From Fastidiosipila sanguinis (GTDB lineage Bacteria > Bacillota > Clostridia > Saccharofermentanales > Fastidiosipilaceae), in assembly GCF_002998295.1 (NCBI RefSeq), contig NZ_CP027226.1, forward strand, positions 1,080,001-1,144,000: 64,000 bases of DNA. Reading direction: 5' to 3'. Shown here piece after piece: positions 9,296-18,066 of this stretch (positions are counted from its first letter, which is position 1; each line of letters starts with the position of its first letter). The notes under the pieces are model-generated. The model saw only the letters and a program-made list of their open reading frames with translations. It was not told the origin of the DNA and searched no databases. A program made the position numbers and the translations under genes.

Positions 9296-10858
9296 CTATT
9301 CTTCTTCTGTGGTCTCCTCAGAATTTTCGGAGTCTTCTGCTTCTTCTTCTGTAATATTAACTTCTGTTAATTCACCTGAGAATAAAGCATTTAGTTTTGC
9401 TTGATCTGCAGGAGCTGCTGCATCAATAACACTACGTACTGATCCACCATCATAAATTGCTCCAACATATTCTCTAGCTAATTCAAATTTAGCAGCACGG
9501 AATGGACTATAGAATTCCATACGTTCTTGCTTGGTTGACCACTCGTATAACTCAGCATCTAGCTCAGTATTGAACCAACGTAGAGGAATATCATCTGTTG
9601 CTTCTTCTTTATAGTTTGGACTAATGAAGTCGTGATCTATTAAGTCCATGAACATTGTGAATACACCTTCTGGATCAGCTTTGTCTGAAACAGCATCTGA
9701 CATGTATTTACCTTGTCCATCAAAGACTGTAACTGCATAATTGTCACTTAAAGTCTTATAAGAATCACTTTGATCAGGAGTACCTACTGTTACATTTGAA
9801 CCCCATGGATATGGAACAAATCCGAAGTCAATCTTACCTGCTAGTCCTGAAGCTTGCCATGCAGCTCTATGTGTCATCGCAAGACCTACACCTTCATCAA
9901 ATGTTACTTGAGGTGTTGTCCATGCATCAGGTTGACCATCTTCAGTTAGGTTAGGATCCATTACAAGTCCACCTTGTTTTAGAGTACTAAGAACCTCTAA
10001 TGCTTCAATAACATTAGGATCTTGGTAATTAATTTTTTGATCTTTAAGGGAAACTAACTCTGTACCGTTTGCTGCTGGAGCAAATAAGAACCAGTAGTAT
10101 GGGTCAATAAAGAATGCACTTGTACCTTCAGGTAATTTGCTATTCAATTCTCTGACATACTCTACAAAATCGTCATAGCTCCAATGACCTGTAGCAAACA
10201 ATTCATTTGGTTCTTTTTCCATACCTGCTTGTTTAATCATTTCACGGTTATATAGAAGTCCTTCACCACCAACAGTTGTACCAATACCGTAATTCTTTCC
10301 TACCCAATCACCTAAGATGGAGTTCTCTGGTTTGGAAACATTACTAATCCATGAAGTAGCTTCTTCTAAAATATTGTTTGATGCTAATGTAGCAAAGAAG
10401 TGACCATATGAAACATCAAAAATATCTGCAATTGGATCACCAGCAACATGAGCTTTTACCATTTCATTAGGAATTTCGTAGTATTCTACATCTGGAAGTG
10501 CAGTGAATTCTAACTTAACATTATATTTATCTTCAATATATTTAATTTTAGCTTCACGTTCAGCTTTTTCGTAGTCTTCCAAATCTTTAGCGTCAGGGTT
10601 TTGTGCATCTAATGAGTTATAGCTTAGAACTTTAATTGTTGCTCCACCTAAGTCATGTGCTTCAAAAGCTGAGTACTCTTTGACAGGAGTTTCCTCCTCT
10701 TCACCTTCTTCGCTTGAAGCAACTTCACTAGAAGTACCTTCTGTAGTTTTATCTGTAGCATCATTTCCATTGTTATTGGTGCTACATGCAGCTAAAACAC
10801 TTGCTCCCATTAACAAAGATAATAAGAGAGCCGACAGTTTAATTTTGCGATTATTCAT
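9296..10858 (-). CDS. Sugar ABC transporter substrate-binding lipoprotein
   Basis: This 520-residue lipoprotein has a typical signal peptide and lipobox (LLMGASVLAAC, cysteine at 24), so it is predicted to be anchored on the outer face of the membrane. An acidic Ser/Thr/Glu linker follows, then an extracellular solute-binding domain (family 1) from about residue 60 to 500, and a very acidic C-terminus. I chose the ATG at 10858 because AGGAGG lies 6 bases upstream; the next upstream ATG abuts that site. It is the first gene of the minus-strand locus, 200 bases before the larger binding protein. It may be the main ligand-capture protein for the two permeases, with the larger protein as a second or specialised receptor. 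Confidence 0.85.
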   Translation of the reverse strand: MNNRKIKLSALLLSLLMGASVLAACSTNNNGNDATDKTTEGTSSEVASSEEGEEEETPVKEYSAFEAHDLGGATIKVLSYNSLDAQNPDAKDLEDYEKAEREAKIKYIEDKYNVKLEFTALPDVEYYEIPNEMVKAHVAGDPIADIFDVSYGHFFATLASNNILEEATSWISNVSKPENSILGDWVGKNYGIGTTVGGEGLLYNREMIKQAGMEKEPNELFATGHWSYDDFVEYVRELNSKLPEGTSAFFIDPYYWFLFAPAANGTELVSLKDQKINYQDPNVIEALEVLSTLKQGGLVMDPNLTEDGQPDAWTTPQVTFDEGVGLAMTHRAAWQASGLAGKIDFGFVPYPWGSNVTVGTPDQSDSYKTLSDNYAVTVFDGQGKYMSDAVSDKADPEGVFTMFMDLIDHDFISPNYKEEATDDIPLRWFNTELDAELYEWSTKQERMEFYSPFRAAKFELAREYVGAIYDGGSVRSVIDAAAPADQAKLNALFSGELTEVNITEEEAEDSENSEETTEEE

Positions 10859-11187
10859 TCTCATCCTCCTAATAATCTTTTTTGTACTATGCAAATTCCC
10901 CCATAAAAAGTCTAATTGTGCATAGGCCTACCATCTTAAGTCATTTGAAATTTCATGAAAAATTTTCAGCGCAAATAAAATTCTTGCATAAAAAAATCAA
11001 GACTTGATGACAAGGTAACATAATTTTTCATAACATTCTATAATTTTTAACATTTTCTATTAAAGTTTACAATTTTTTTTGGTTATTTTACTCAAAATAT
11101 GTTACGCGCATTCAAATCCACAATATTTATTGTCTTTTCAAACAAAGCAATCTTTGAATATTTTTTTCGTCCTTGCAAAATACATAC
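10859..11187. other. Intergenic region upstream of the sugar-uptake locus
   Basis: No convincing gene is seen in this AT-rich gap. It must hold the promoter of the minus-strand uptake locus, and several AT-rich -10-like hexamers exist, but I could not find a clear -35/-10 pair. No copy of the TTAACTNAGTTAA operator of the neighbouring sugar island is present, so this locus is probably regulated separately. Confidence 0.5.
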
Positions 11188-11219
11188 AAAAAAAGAGCTC
11201 GAATTAAATTCAAGCTCTT
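11188..11219 (-). terminator. Rho-independent terminator of the antiporter gene
   Basis: On the minus strand, GAAGAGCTTGAAT pairs with ATTCGAGCTCTT (one mismatch), followed directly by seven T residues. It lies 85 bases after the antiporter stop codon. Confidence 0.85.
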
Positions 11220-11303
11220 CAATACTAATTTCCCTTATTTTGTTAAGATTTTATACGTATAAAACCTTCATATATGTACTTATACTCGATTTATATATAA
11301 ATA

Positions 11304-12572
11304 CTAGTTTTTCGCTTTATCGACTGCTTTCAAAATATTAACTCTATCTTTTTCTTCTGCTTCTATTTCGTTCACATTAGATTTCTCTAGAAGTTTCTTA
11401 TAACTCAGATCAATTGCCAATGCACCTAATGGAGCAGTTATTAAGATTCCCAAAACAGCAACAGACAAAACTAAGTTACCACAACTCAATCCCATACTTA
11501 GAGGTACAGAACCAATGGCTGCTTGGACTGTCGCTTTTGGTAAATATGCCAAAGCACAGAATAATTTTTCTTTCATATTTAAATTTGTTGTAACTAAGCT
11601 GACAAATACACCTACACATCTTATAACTAGAGCTATTAAGATAAGTAAGACTGCAGCAAAACCTGCTTCAGCAATATAGTTGATATCAACAGCAGCACCA
11701 ACTAATACAAACAGTATTATTTCTGCACCAACCCAAGTTTTACCAAACTTACTAATCAAGTGATCTACTGTGCTTCTCTTAGCAATAGTTCTCAAACCTA
11801 CAGCCATAGAAATTATAGCCAGCAATCCAGAGAAAGCAATTTTACCTTCAAGTGTTGATTCAATAGCCATTAATAAGAACGACACACCTAGTACTAATAA
11901 CATCTTCTGACTACTTCTGAATTCGTGTCCTAAGTCACGAGCTTTATTGAACACAAAATTCAAAACAAATGCAAACAATACGCCTGCCACTAAACCTGTA
12001 GCTATAGAAATCGGAATATCAAATAGTTGCAAATAGTTAACTTGACCACTCTTCTCCATTCCTGCAAAACAGGTGAACAAAACTATAGCAAAAATATCGT
12101 CTAGCGAAGAGCCTGCAATAATTAATTGGGGTACACTTCTCTGTACACCATAAGTTTCTTCAATCAATCTAACCATCTTTGGAACTACAATAGCAGGGGA
12201 AACTGCAGCCATGACACTACCCATTATTGCTCCCTCAAGAACTGTAACATTCAACAATAATGGCGCAAAAATTACAAATGCCAGAATTTCAAATGTAGCA
12301 GGAACAAACGCTAAAATTATTGAAGCTGTTCCTACTTTTTTCAAATCCTTTAAATCTAAAGATAATCCAGCTTGTAAAAGAATAATAACTAAGGCTATCT
12401 CTCTAAGCTCAGGTGATAATTGTAATAATTCACCTGAAATCAAATTCCAGACAAAAGGCCCTAACAAAACACCTGTCAATAATAAACCCATAATGTGAGG
12501 TATTTTCAATGTTCTACATAAAGTTGATAAAGCTATTCCTAATAAAAGTACTATTGCTAACGATGTTATCAT
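11304..12572 (-). CDS. Cation:proton antiporter (CPA family)
   Basis: The protein has 422 residues with about 12 hydrophobic segments. It starts with the repeated-helix signature of Na+/H+ antiporters (LLLGIALSTLCRTLKIPHIMGLLLTGVLLGP). The central ASPAIVVPKM and SSLDDIFAIVLF segments contain the acidic and polar residues expected in the ion path; the Asp-Asp near residue 160 is notable. The short C-terminal tail is charged and has no TrkA-N domain, unlike KefB/KefC. The likely role is Na+ or K+ efflux in exchange for protons. It is monocistronic: its own terminator lies downstream and a 605-base gap lies upstream. The transported ion cannot be decided from sequence. Confidence 0.8.
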   Translation of the reverse strand: MITSLAIVLLLGIALSTLCRTLKIPHIMGLLLTGVLLGPFVWNLISGELLQLSPELREIALVIILLQAGLSLDLKDLKKVGTASIILAFVPATFEILAFVIFAPLLLNVTVLEGAIMGSVMAAVSPAIVVPKMVRLIEETYGVQRSVPQLIIAGSSLDDIFAIVLFTCFAGMEKSGQVNYLQLFDIPISIATGLVAGVLFAFVLNFVFNKARDLGHEFRSSQKMLLVLGVSFLLMAIESTLEGKIAFSGLLAIISMAVGLRTIAKRSTVDHLISKFGKTWVGAEIILFVLVGAAVDINYIAEAGFAAVLLILIALVIRCVGVFVSLVTTNLNMKEKLFCALAYLPKATVQAAIGSVPLSMGLSCGNLVLSVAVLGILITAPLGALAIDLSYKKLLEKSNVNEIEAEEKDRVNILKAVDKAKN

Positions 12573-12868
12573 GTTTCCTCTTTTCTAAATTGCAATGCAA
12601 TAAACATAAATATTTGGCAATAAGAAAAACTGATGGCACTCTGGTAAAACCTTTGAATTTCATCAAAACTTTTATTAGCTTCATACTTAAGTTTGAAATG
12701 CAATAGATAAAATTTATACGTTTTTCCTCATCAGTATACGCCTTTAGTTTTCTAATTCAAGGGAAAAATTTAATAATTTCGTTATGCAAAGCATTTCATA
12801 ATTTGGCAAAAGCATACCATTATGTTAATGAAATATATTTAAAATAATCAAATCATGGGAGGAATATC
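12573..12868. other. Intergenic region before the mini-gene and scrB
   Basis: This stretch upstream of the antiporter gene holds no supported gene. It should contain the antiporter promoter (minus strand) and a promoter for the mini-gene at 12869. TTGGCA near 12814 is a possible plus-strand -35, but the matching -10 is poor. Confidence 0.4.
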
Positions 12869-12934
12869 ATGGATCAAGCTGCAGACATACTATTTTTTAT
12901 ACTATCGATAATAATAATTCTTTATCTTAAATAG
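12869..12934 (+). CDS. Putative 21-residue hydrophobic membrane peptide
   Basis: An ATG at 12869 is preceded by GGGAGGAA at a spacing of 4, one of the strongest ribosome binding sites in the region, and opens 21 codons to TAG. The peptide begins MDQAADILFF, continues with a run of Ile/Leu/Tyr and ends in Lys, so it is one short membrane helix with an acidic N-terminus and basic C-terminus. The size and topology are those of type I toxins or of small subunits that assist transporters. An AT-rich stem-loop (TAAGTTA/TAACTTA near 12961-12981) follows. No family is recognised, and no antisense RNA can be asserted from sequence alone. Confidence 0.45.
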   Translation: MDQAADILFFILSIIIILYLK

Positions 12935-13037
12935 TAATAATAGTTCAACTCGTTAAAAATATTAAGTTAAATAAGTAACTTACGATATTAAATTGTAAAA
13001 ATTACAGTCAATTTCTAATTTAACAACAATCTATTCA

Positions 13038-13050
13038 TTCACTGAGTTAA
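13038..13050. promoter_or_regulatory. Upstream ROK operator of scrB-scrK (one mismatch)
   Basis: TTCACTGAGTTAA differs by one base from the perfect palindrome TTAACTGAGTTAA. Its centre is 106 bases (about ten helical turns) from the promoter-proximal copy at 13144, which would suit repression by looping. Confidence 0.6.
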
Positions 13051-13112
13051 CAAATAGATGACTATATTTATGTTATCGACAAATAAAAGCTACACAAACA
13101 CTTATTTTAAGG

Positions 13113-13118
13113 TATAAT
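13113..13118 (+). promoter_or_regulatory. -10 box of the scrB-scrK promoter
   Basis: A perfect TATAAT lies 60 bases before the scrB start. The -35 region is poor. The expected start of transcription near 13125 places the operator at 13144-13156 at about +20 to +32, a roadblock position. Confidence 0.6.
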
Positions 13119-13143
13119 AGAAGTAATTTAATTATTCTATTAG

Positions 13144-13156
13144 TTAACTGAGTTAA
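13144..13156. promoter_or_regulatory. ROK operator at the scrB-scrK promoter
   Basis: TTAACTGAGTTAA is a perfect odd-centre palindrome, 21 bases before the scrB start codon. The same element, with one mismatch or none, occurs at 13038, 24008 and 24124 and nowhere else that I noticed in the window. Confidence 0.7.
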
Positions 13157-13177
13157 TTAATAAGCAAAGGAGTTTAT

Positions 13178-14617
13178 ATGATTGAAAATAATTGGCCAAG
13201 CTATCATATTACTGCTTGGAAAAACTGGATAAATGATCCTAACGGTTTAGTTTATTATCAAGGAAAGTATCATGTTTTTTATCAACATCATCCATATGAA
13301 CATAAATGGGGGCCAATGCATTGGGGACATGTAATCAGTGATGACTTATATCATTGGGAACACTTACCTATAGCATTATATCCTGATGAGAACGGTACCT
13401 GTTTTTCTGGTTCAGCAATAGTTGATCATGATAATGTAAGTGGTTTAGGAAAAGATGGTATTGCCCCACTTCTCTTATTCTACACAGCTGATCTTAATGG
13501 AGAATCCGAAAGTCAATGTATAGCGTATACTTTGGATGGGATAAACTTCGAGAAATACGAAGGCAATCCTATTTTAGAGCATAGTGAGTACAGAGATTTT
13601 CGTGATCCAAAAGTATTTTATTATGAACCAGATAATGCGTGGAAAATGATTATTTCAGTCTTTGATCACATTGAGATTTTTGAATCTACCAACTTACTTG
13701 ACTGGAATTTAATTAACACATTTTCAACTGAATCTGTTATCAACGGAGTTTGGGAGTGTCCAGACCTCTTCCCTCTACAATTTAACGATGAGACTTACTG
13801 GGTATTAATACTGTCTGTTGGTCCAAAACCTGGAGAAGGCAGCACAAGAACTCAATATTTTATTGGTGATTTTGATGGTAAAAACTTCACACTATTAGAG
13901 TCTAGTAATAGCATTCGTTTTATTGATTCAGGTCTAGATAATTATGCTATAACAAGTTTCTCAGAGACAGAAGAAAGAATAATGATCACTTGGGCTCAAA
14001 ATGGATATTATGCTCCTGCAACTCCAAAATATGGTTACTGCGGACAACTTAGTGCACCTAGACTGCCATTCTTATTCGAGGATATTTCAGGTAATTTAAG
14101 TCTTGGTTTCAGACCGGTCGACTTGCCTGAAACAATAAATTCAAGTGAATTAAAAACACATTCTTCAGAAGGCAAGATGTATGCTGAATTAAGTAATAAA
14201 CCTTTATTAATTGAATTCGGTCTTGATTCAGATGCTAATTTCGAACTTGAATTGTATAATGATAGTGGTGAAACTCTTAGCTTCAGTAAAGAAGGTACTG
14301 AATTAATTTTAGATAGATCAAAAGCTTTAGGAAATATTGATCACGAGGCATTCCAAGAAGACTTTTTCAAGATTCATAAAGCCGAACAAAAACTAAATGA
14401 ACCTAGCAATTATTTTATTTTCTTAGACAGCCATCTATTAGAGATATATGCTGAAAATGGTACAAATGTTTTCACAAGCACAATCTACCCAAAATCTCCA
14501 CTTGATAAGGCTAAGATTTCAGAAAGTACAAAAGCTAAGTTCATTGAATTAGATACATTTAAACCTGCAATATCTGTTGAAAATTTAGCAAAAATGAATT
14601 TAAAAGAGGATGAGTAA
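13178..14617 (+). CDS. scrB: Sucrose-6-phosphate hydrolase (GH32 beta-fructosidase)
   Basis: This is a 479-residue GH32 enzyme with no signal peptide, so it is cytoplasmic. The three family motifs are present: WINDPNG with the nucleophile Asp20, FRDPK with Asp143 as transition-state stabiliser, and WECPDLF with the acid/base Glu193. A five-bladed propeller is followed by a beta-sandwich domain from about residue 320. It hydrolyses sucrose or sucrose-6-phosphate to glucose(-6-phosphate) and fructose. AAAGGAG lies 7 bases before the ATG. The fructokinase gene starts one base after its stop, so the two form one unit. Two ROK operator copies lie upstream. No sucrose PTS gene is in the window, so the true substrate may be unphosphorylated sucrose from an ABC importer. 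Confidence 0.9.
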   Translation: MIENNWPSYHITAWKNWINDPNGLVYYQGKYHVFYQHHPYEHKWGPMHWGHVISDDLYHWEHLPIALYPDENGTCFSGSAIVDHDNVSGLGKDGIAPLLLFYTADLNGESESQCIAYTLDGINFEKYEGNPILEHSEYRDFRDPKVFYYEPDNAWKMIISVFDHIEIFESTNLLDWNLINTFSTESVINGVWECPDLFPLQFNDETYWVLILSVGPKPGEGSTRTQYFIGDFDGKNFTLLESSNSIRFIDSGLDNYAITSFSETEERIMITWAQNGYYAPATPKYGYCGQLSAPRLPFLFEDISGNLSLGFRPVDLPETINSSELKTHSSEGKMYAELSNKPLLIEFGLDSDANFELELYNDSGETLSFSKEGTELILDRSKALGNIDHEAFQEDFFKIHKAEQKLNEPSNYFIFLDSHLLEIYAENGTNVFTSTIYPKSPLDKAKISESTKAKFIELDTFKPAISVENLAKMNLKEDE

Positions 14618-14618
14618 G

Positions 14619-15641
14619 ATGTCAAAAAAATATGATTTAATAACTTTAGGTGAGTTACTTATTGATTTTACAATATCAAATGAAATCAAAGAAAATGCAA
14701 ACCCTGAAACTGAAATTTATGCAGCCAACCCTGGTGGTGCTCCTGCAAACGTAGTTGCCTGTGCTCAGAAACTAGGATTAAGCACAGCTTTTATAGGATC
14801 TGTGGGTGCTGATCATTTTGGTGAAGTTCTTATTAATACACTTCAAACAATAAATATTGATACTTTTTTAATACAAAAGACTGAAGAAGCATTCACTACC
14901 CTAGCTTTTGTATCATTGGACCAAAACGGTGATCGAGAGTTTAGCTTTGCAAGAAAACCTGGTGCAGATATGTTTATTAGCCTTAACGAAGATAGCAAAA
15001 ATGCATTATCTAATACTAATTTCTTCCATTTTGGCAGCATTTCTCTAATCACTGAGCAAAGTCGTGAAGCAACTAAACTTGCTGTAAAAACAGCTAAAGA
15101 TAATGGTGCTGTAATTAGTTTTGATCCAAATATAAGATTGGATCTCTGGGATAGTCAGAAAAATCTTCTAGACCAAGTTCATTGGGGTTTAAAAAATGCA
15201 GATATAATTAAATTAAGCGATGACGATCTAAATTGTCTAACTGATATACTTCCAGAAAATTTCATAAGAGATCTCTTTAGTCATACTGATATTAAGTTGA
15301 TACTCTATACCTCAGGTAAAGAAGGCTCTAAAGCTTACTATTACGATCAAGTAACAAATGACTTACGTTTCGTTTTCAGAAAAAATGAATTTGAGATTAA
15401 CGCTGTTGATACAACTGGAGCTGGAGATATTTTTACTGGTGCGTTCTTAAGCAGTTTAAACTTAGACCAATATAATAAAACTACTAACAGAGAAAACTTC
15501 CAAGAGTGGATTCTAGACTTCAAGGACCTGGAAAACCACCTCGATTTCGCAAATAAATTTGCTGGGTTATCAACTCTAAAACACGGTGGAATTCCAAGTA
15601 TTCCAAGTAGTGAGGAGTTTAATGAGTTTTATAATGTTTAA
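14619..15641 (+). CDS. scrK: Fructokinase (PfkB family)
   Basis: This 340-residue ribokinase/PfkB-family sugar kinase has the N-terminal GGAPANVV substrate motif (about residue 36) and the C-terminal signature VDTTGAGDIFTGAF. In the latter, the Asp of GAGD is the catalytic base. It phosphorylates the fructose released by ScrB. I chose the ATG at 14619 because GAGG lies 9 bases upstream. An in-frame ATG at 14610 abuts that site and overlaps scrB. The chosen start falls one base after the scrB stop, consistent with coupling. An 18-bp perfect inverted repeat follows the gene. Confidence 0.88.
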   Translation: MSKKYDLITLGELLIDFTISNEIKENANPETEIYAANPGGAPANVVACAQKLGLSTAFIGSVGADHFGEVLINTLQTINIDTFLIQKTEEAFTTLAFVSLDQNGDREFSFARKPGADMFISLNEDSKNALSNTNFFHFGSISLITEQSREATKLAVKTAKDNGAVISFDPNIRLDLWDSQKNLLDQVHWGLKNADIIKLSDDDLNCLTDILPENFIRDLFSHTDIKLILYTSGKEGSKAYYYDQVTNDLRFVFRKNEFEINAVDTTGAGDIFTGAFLSSLNLDQYNKTTNRENFQEWILDFKDLENHLDFANKFAGLSTLKHGGIPSIPSSEEFNEFYNV

Positions 15642-15692
15642 AATTGATATTTTAGGTTTCTCTAAAAACTAACATTATAATTTACAACATTA

Positions 15693-15730
15693 AATAACGG
15701 CTTGAAGATTAAAATCTTCAAGCCGTTATT
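15693..15730. terminator. Bidirectional terminator between scrK and alpha-galactosidase
   Basis: The inverted repeat is perfect: AATAACGGCTTGAAGATT and its complement are separated by two bases, with A/T flanks on both sides. It lies between the convergent scrK and alpha-galactosidase genes and can serve both. Confidence 0.9.
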
Positions 15731-15755
15731 AATCTCATATATTTAGCAGCATCAA

Positions 15756-17993
15756 TTACATCTTTTCTGCTACGTACCAAACTGCATCATAATTTCTACT
15801 TGCTTGTTCAATCTTTAACCCAGCTGTTTCTAGATCAGCAGCTTTATACTCTCCTAGAACTTGTCTACCTTCTCCATTATATAAAGTTAGTTTGTAGGTC
15901 GCGTTTCTATCTAAGCCTTGCCATCTAATTAACTTTGGCAGTCTGCCTGTCATTAAATCCTTATAAACAACTACTAAGATAGCATTGTTTTTGCTCTTAT
16001 CTACCATCTCCCACGCAGTTATGTATTTATCCTCATACGGATCAATAATTCTGTAATAATCACCCTTTTGAACTGTTTCCCAGTATTCGTTATAAAAACT
16101 AATAAACTTCTTGGTAAATTCTTGCTCCGCCTCAGTGAGAGTATTCAGATCTAGCTCATAACCAAATGCACCCTGCAATGCTGTAGCAGCTCTTGTACTA
16201 ATTGGCACAACTCTCTGGTTCTGGTGATTAGGAACAGCAGAAACATGTGCAGAAATAGTTGATAAAGGATAGAAGAATGAAGTTCCATGTTGAATTCTAG
16301 TTCTATCTATTGCATCAGTATTATCACTTGTCCATATCTGAGGTGTATAGTACAACATACCTAGGTCAAATCTTCCACCACCACCACTGCAGCCTTCAAC
16401 CAATAAATCAGGATAGTTATCCAATAAATGCTGGAATACACGGTATACACCAAGTACATATCGATGTGACACCTCTCCCTGTCTATCTGCTGGTAATACC
16501 GCACTATATAAATCAAATAATGATCTATTCATATCCCATTTCAAATATGAAATATTACCTGATTGAAGTACATTATCTAATGCCTCTATAGCAAAATCTT
16601 GCACATCTTTTCTACTAAAATCTAACACCAACTGTGTTCTCGCACGCACTGGGGACTTTCCTGGTATCGCTAATGCCCACTCAGGATGTGTTCTGTACAA
16701 ATCACTATCCTCATTAACCATCTCTGGTTCCATCCAAATACCAAAATCTAAACCAAGTTCATTAACCTCTTTAGCCAAATCTCCTAAAGTACCACCTAGT
16801 TTAGCTTCATTAGGGATCCAGTCACCTAGACCTGATATATCTAAATCACGCTTGCCAAACCAACCATCATCTAAGACAAAAAGATCAAAGTTCAATTCTT
16901 TAGCTTTTCTTACAATCTCTAGAATTTTATCTTTAGTAAAATCAAAGTATGTAGCTTCCCAGTTGTTTACTAATACAGGTCTACGTTTGTTAACCCAATT
17001 ACTCTTGATTAAGTTGTTATTTACAGCATTATGTAAGTTCCTGCTTAGTTCACCTCTACCATTACTGCTATATGAAAGAGCTAATTCTGGAGTTTCAAAA
17101 CTTTCTCCTGCTTTTAGCTTCCAGTTAAAGTTACTATCATCTATACCTGCGACTACTCTTATCTGTCCAAGCTGATCTTTTTCGCAAGATATATTAAATC
17201 CACCACTATAAACCAAACTGATACCATAGGCTTCACCAACAAGCTCTGTAGTATCTTTACCCTGAAGTATTATACTTGGGTTGTGCTGATGACTTGATGT
17301 ACCTCTAGTACTTCTCACTTGGAAAATATTTCTACCTAGCTCAGTAATCTCTGCGTTTCTCTCACCTGTGTGTTGTCCTGGTAAATGCAAAACTTCGAAA
17401 TCAGAATATACAAAGTCAAGGGCAGCAGAAGCAAAGTTCTTAATAAAAACGGTTTCACTAGTTTCATTAATCAACTTTGCTGATCTAGTAATTAAATCAA
17501 ACTCTGGAAATACTGAATAATATAATTCTAATTTTAATTCAGAAAATCTGTCCTTAAGAGTTATTACTAATGTTTCTGCTTCATTATCTTCACGACTCCA
17601 AAAGTGAGGTTGACCTTCTAAATTATACTTTCCTGAGTAAAACTCATGCGAAGAATATCTAAAATCTGTCCCTCTAGTGCCATTTTCCCAAAGTACGTCC
17701 AAAGCATTAATTCTAAAATCACCAGTTCCATATTGAGGAAACTCCTGAGGTAAGGTATCAAATGAATAAGTCTTGTCAGTACTCCTATCTCCAGGATTAC
17801 CTGAAAACCCTACATCCATGTGAGTGAAAATATAAGAATAATCTGAACCTACTGTTTTCTCTCCATACCATGTATGTAACAAAGACTTATTTTCATCTAC
17901 TTTCATTTGATAAGTACTTTTATTCGAATTAATAGTGAAGGTATTATCCTTGTCATTATAAATTATGTATTTAGAATTGTTTAATAATTGCAT
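15756..17993 (-). CDS. aga: Alpha-galactosidase (GH36), msm-operon copy
   Basis: This is a 745-residue cytoplasmic GH36 enzyme with no signal peptide. The N-terminal beta-supersandwich (about 1-330) is followed by the catalytic barrel. The nucleophile is Asp487 in YLKWDMNR and the acid/base is Asp557 in WTSDNTDAIDR; GCSGGGGRFD lies between them. The length and motifs match Geobacillus/Lactobacillus tetrameric alpha-galactosidases. It removes alpha-1,6-galactose from melibiose, raffinose or stachyose. It is the last gene of the ROK-msmEFG-gtfA-aga operon, 73 bases after sucrose phosphorylase, so raffinose would yield galactose plus sucrose for that enzyme. A close paralogue lies at 41729-43963. 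Confidence 0.92.
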   Translation of the reverse strand: MQLLNNSKYIIYNDKDNTFTINSNKSTYQMKVDENKSLLHTWYGEKTVGSDYSYIFTHMDVGFSGNPGDRSTDKTYSFDTLPQEFPQYGTGDFRINALDVLWENGTRGTDFRYSSHEFYSGKYNLEGQPHFWSREDNEAETLVITLKDRFSELKLELYYSVFPEFDLITRSAKLINETSETVFIKNFASAALDFVYSDFEVLHLPGQHTGERNAEITELGRNIFQVRSTRGTSSHQHNPSIILQGKDTTELVGEAYGISLVYSGGFNISCEKDQLGQIRVVAGIDDSNFNWKLKAGESFETPELALSYSSNGRGELSRNLHNAVNNNLIKSNWVNKRRPVLVNNWEATYFDFTKDKILEIVRKAKELNFDLFVLDDGWFGKRDLDISGLGDWIPNEAKLGGTLGDLAKEVNELGLDFGIWMEPEMVNEDSDLYRTHPEWALAIPGKSPVRARTQLVLDFSRKDVQDFAIEALDNVLQSGNISYLKWDMNRSLFDLYSAVLPADRQGEVSHRYVLGVYRVFQHLLDNYPDLLVEGCSGGGGRFDLGMLYYTPQIWTSDNTDAIDRTRIQHGTSFFYPLSTISAHVSAVPNHQNQRVVPISTRAATALQGAFGYELDLNTLTEAEQEFTKKFISFYNEYWETVQKGDYYRIIDPYEDKYITAWEMVDKSKNNAILVVVYKDLMTGRLPKLIRWQGLDRNATYKLTLYNGEGRQVLGEYKAADLETAGLKIEQASRNYDAVWYVAEKM

Positions 17994-18066
17994 TTTATCT
18001 CCTTAATCTAAAATTAGGGACAATGATTTACTCAATCATCATCCCTATAAAAATCAAATATTTTAG

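Noticed and set aside
16310..17175. Plus-strand frames inside the alpha-galactosidase gene
   Set aside because: They lie opposite conserved GH36 motifs, have no start signals and show low-complexity content.
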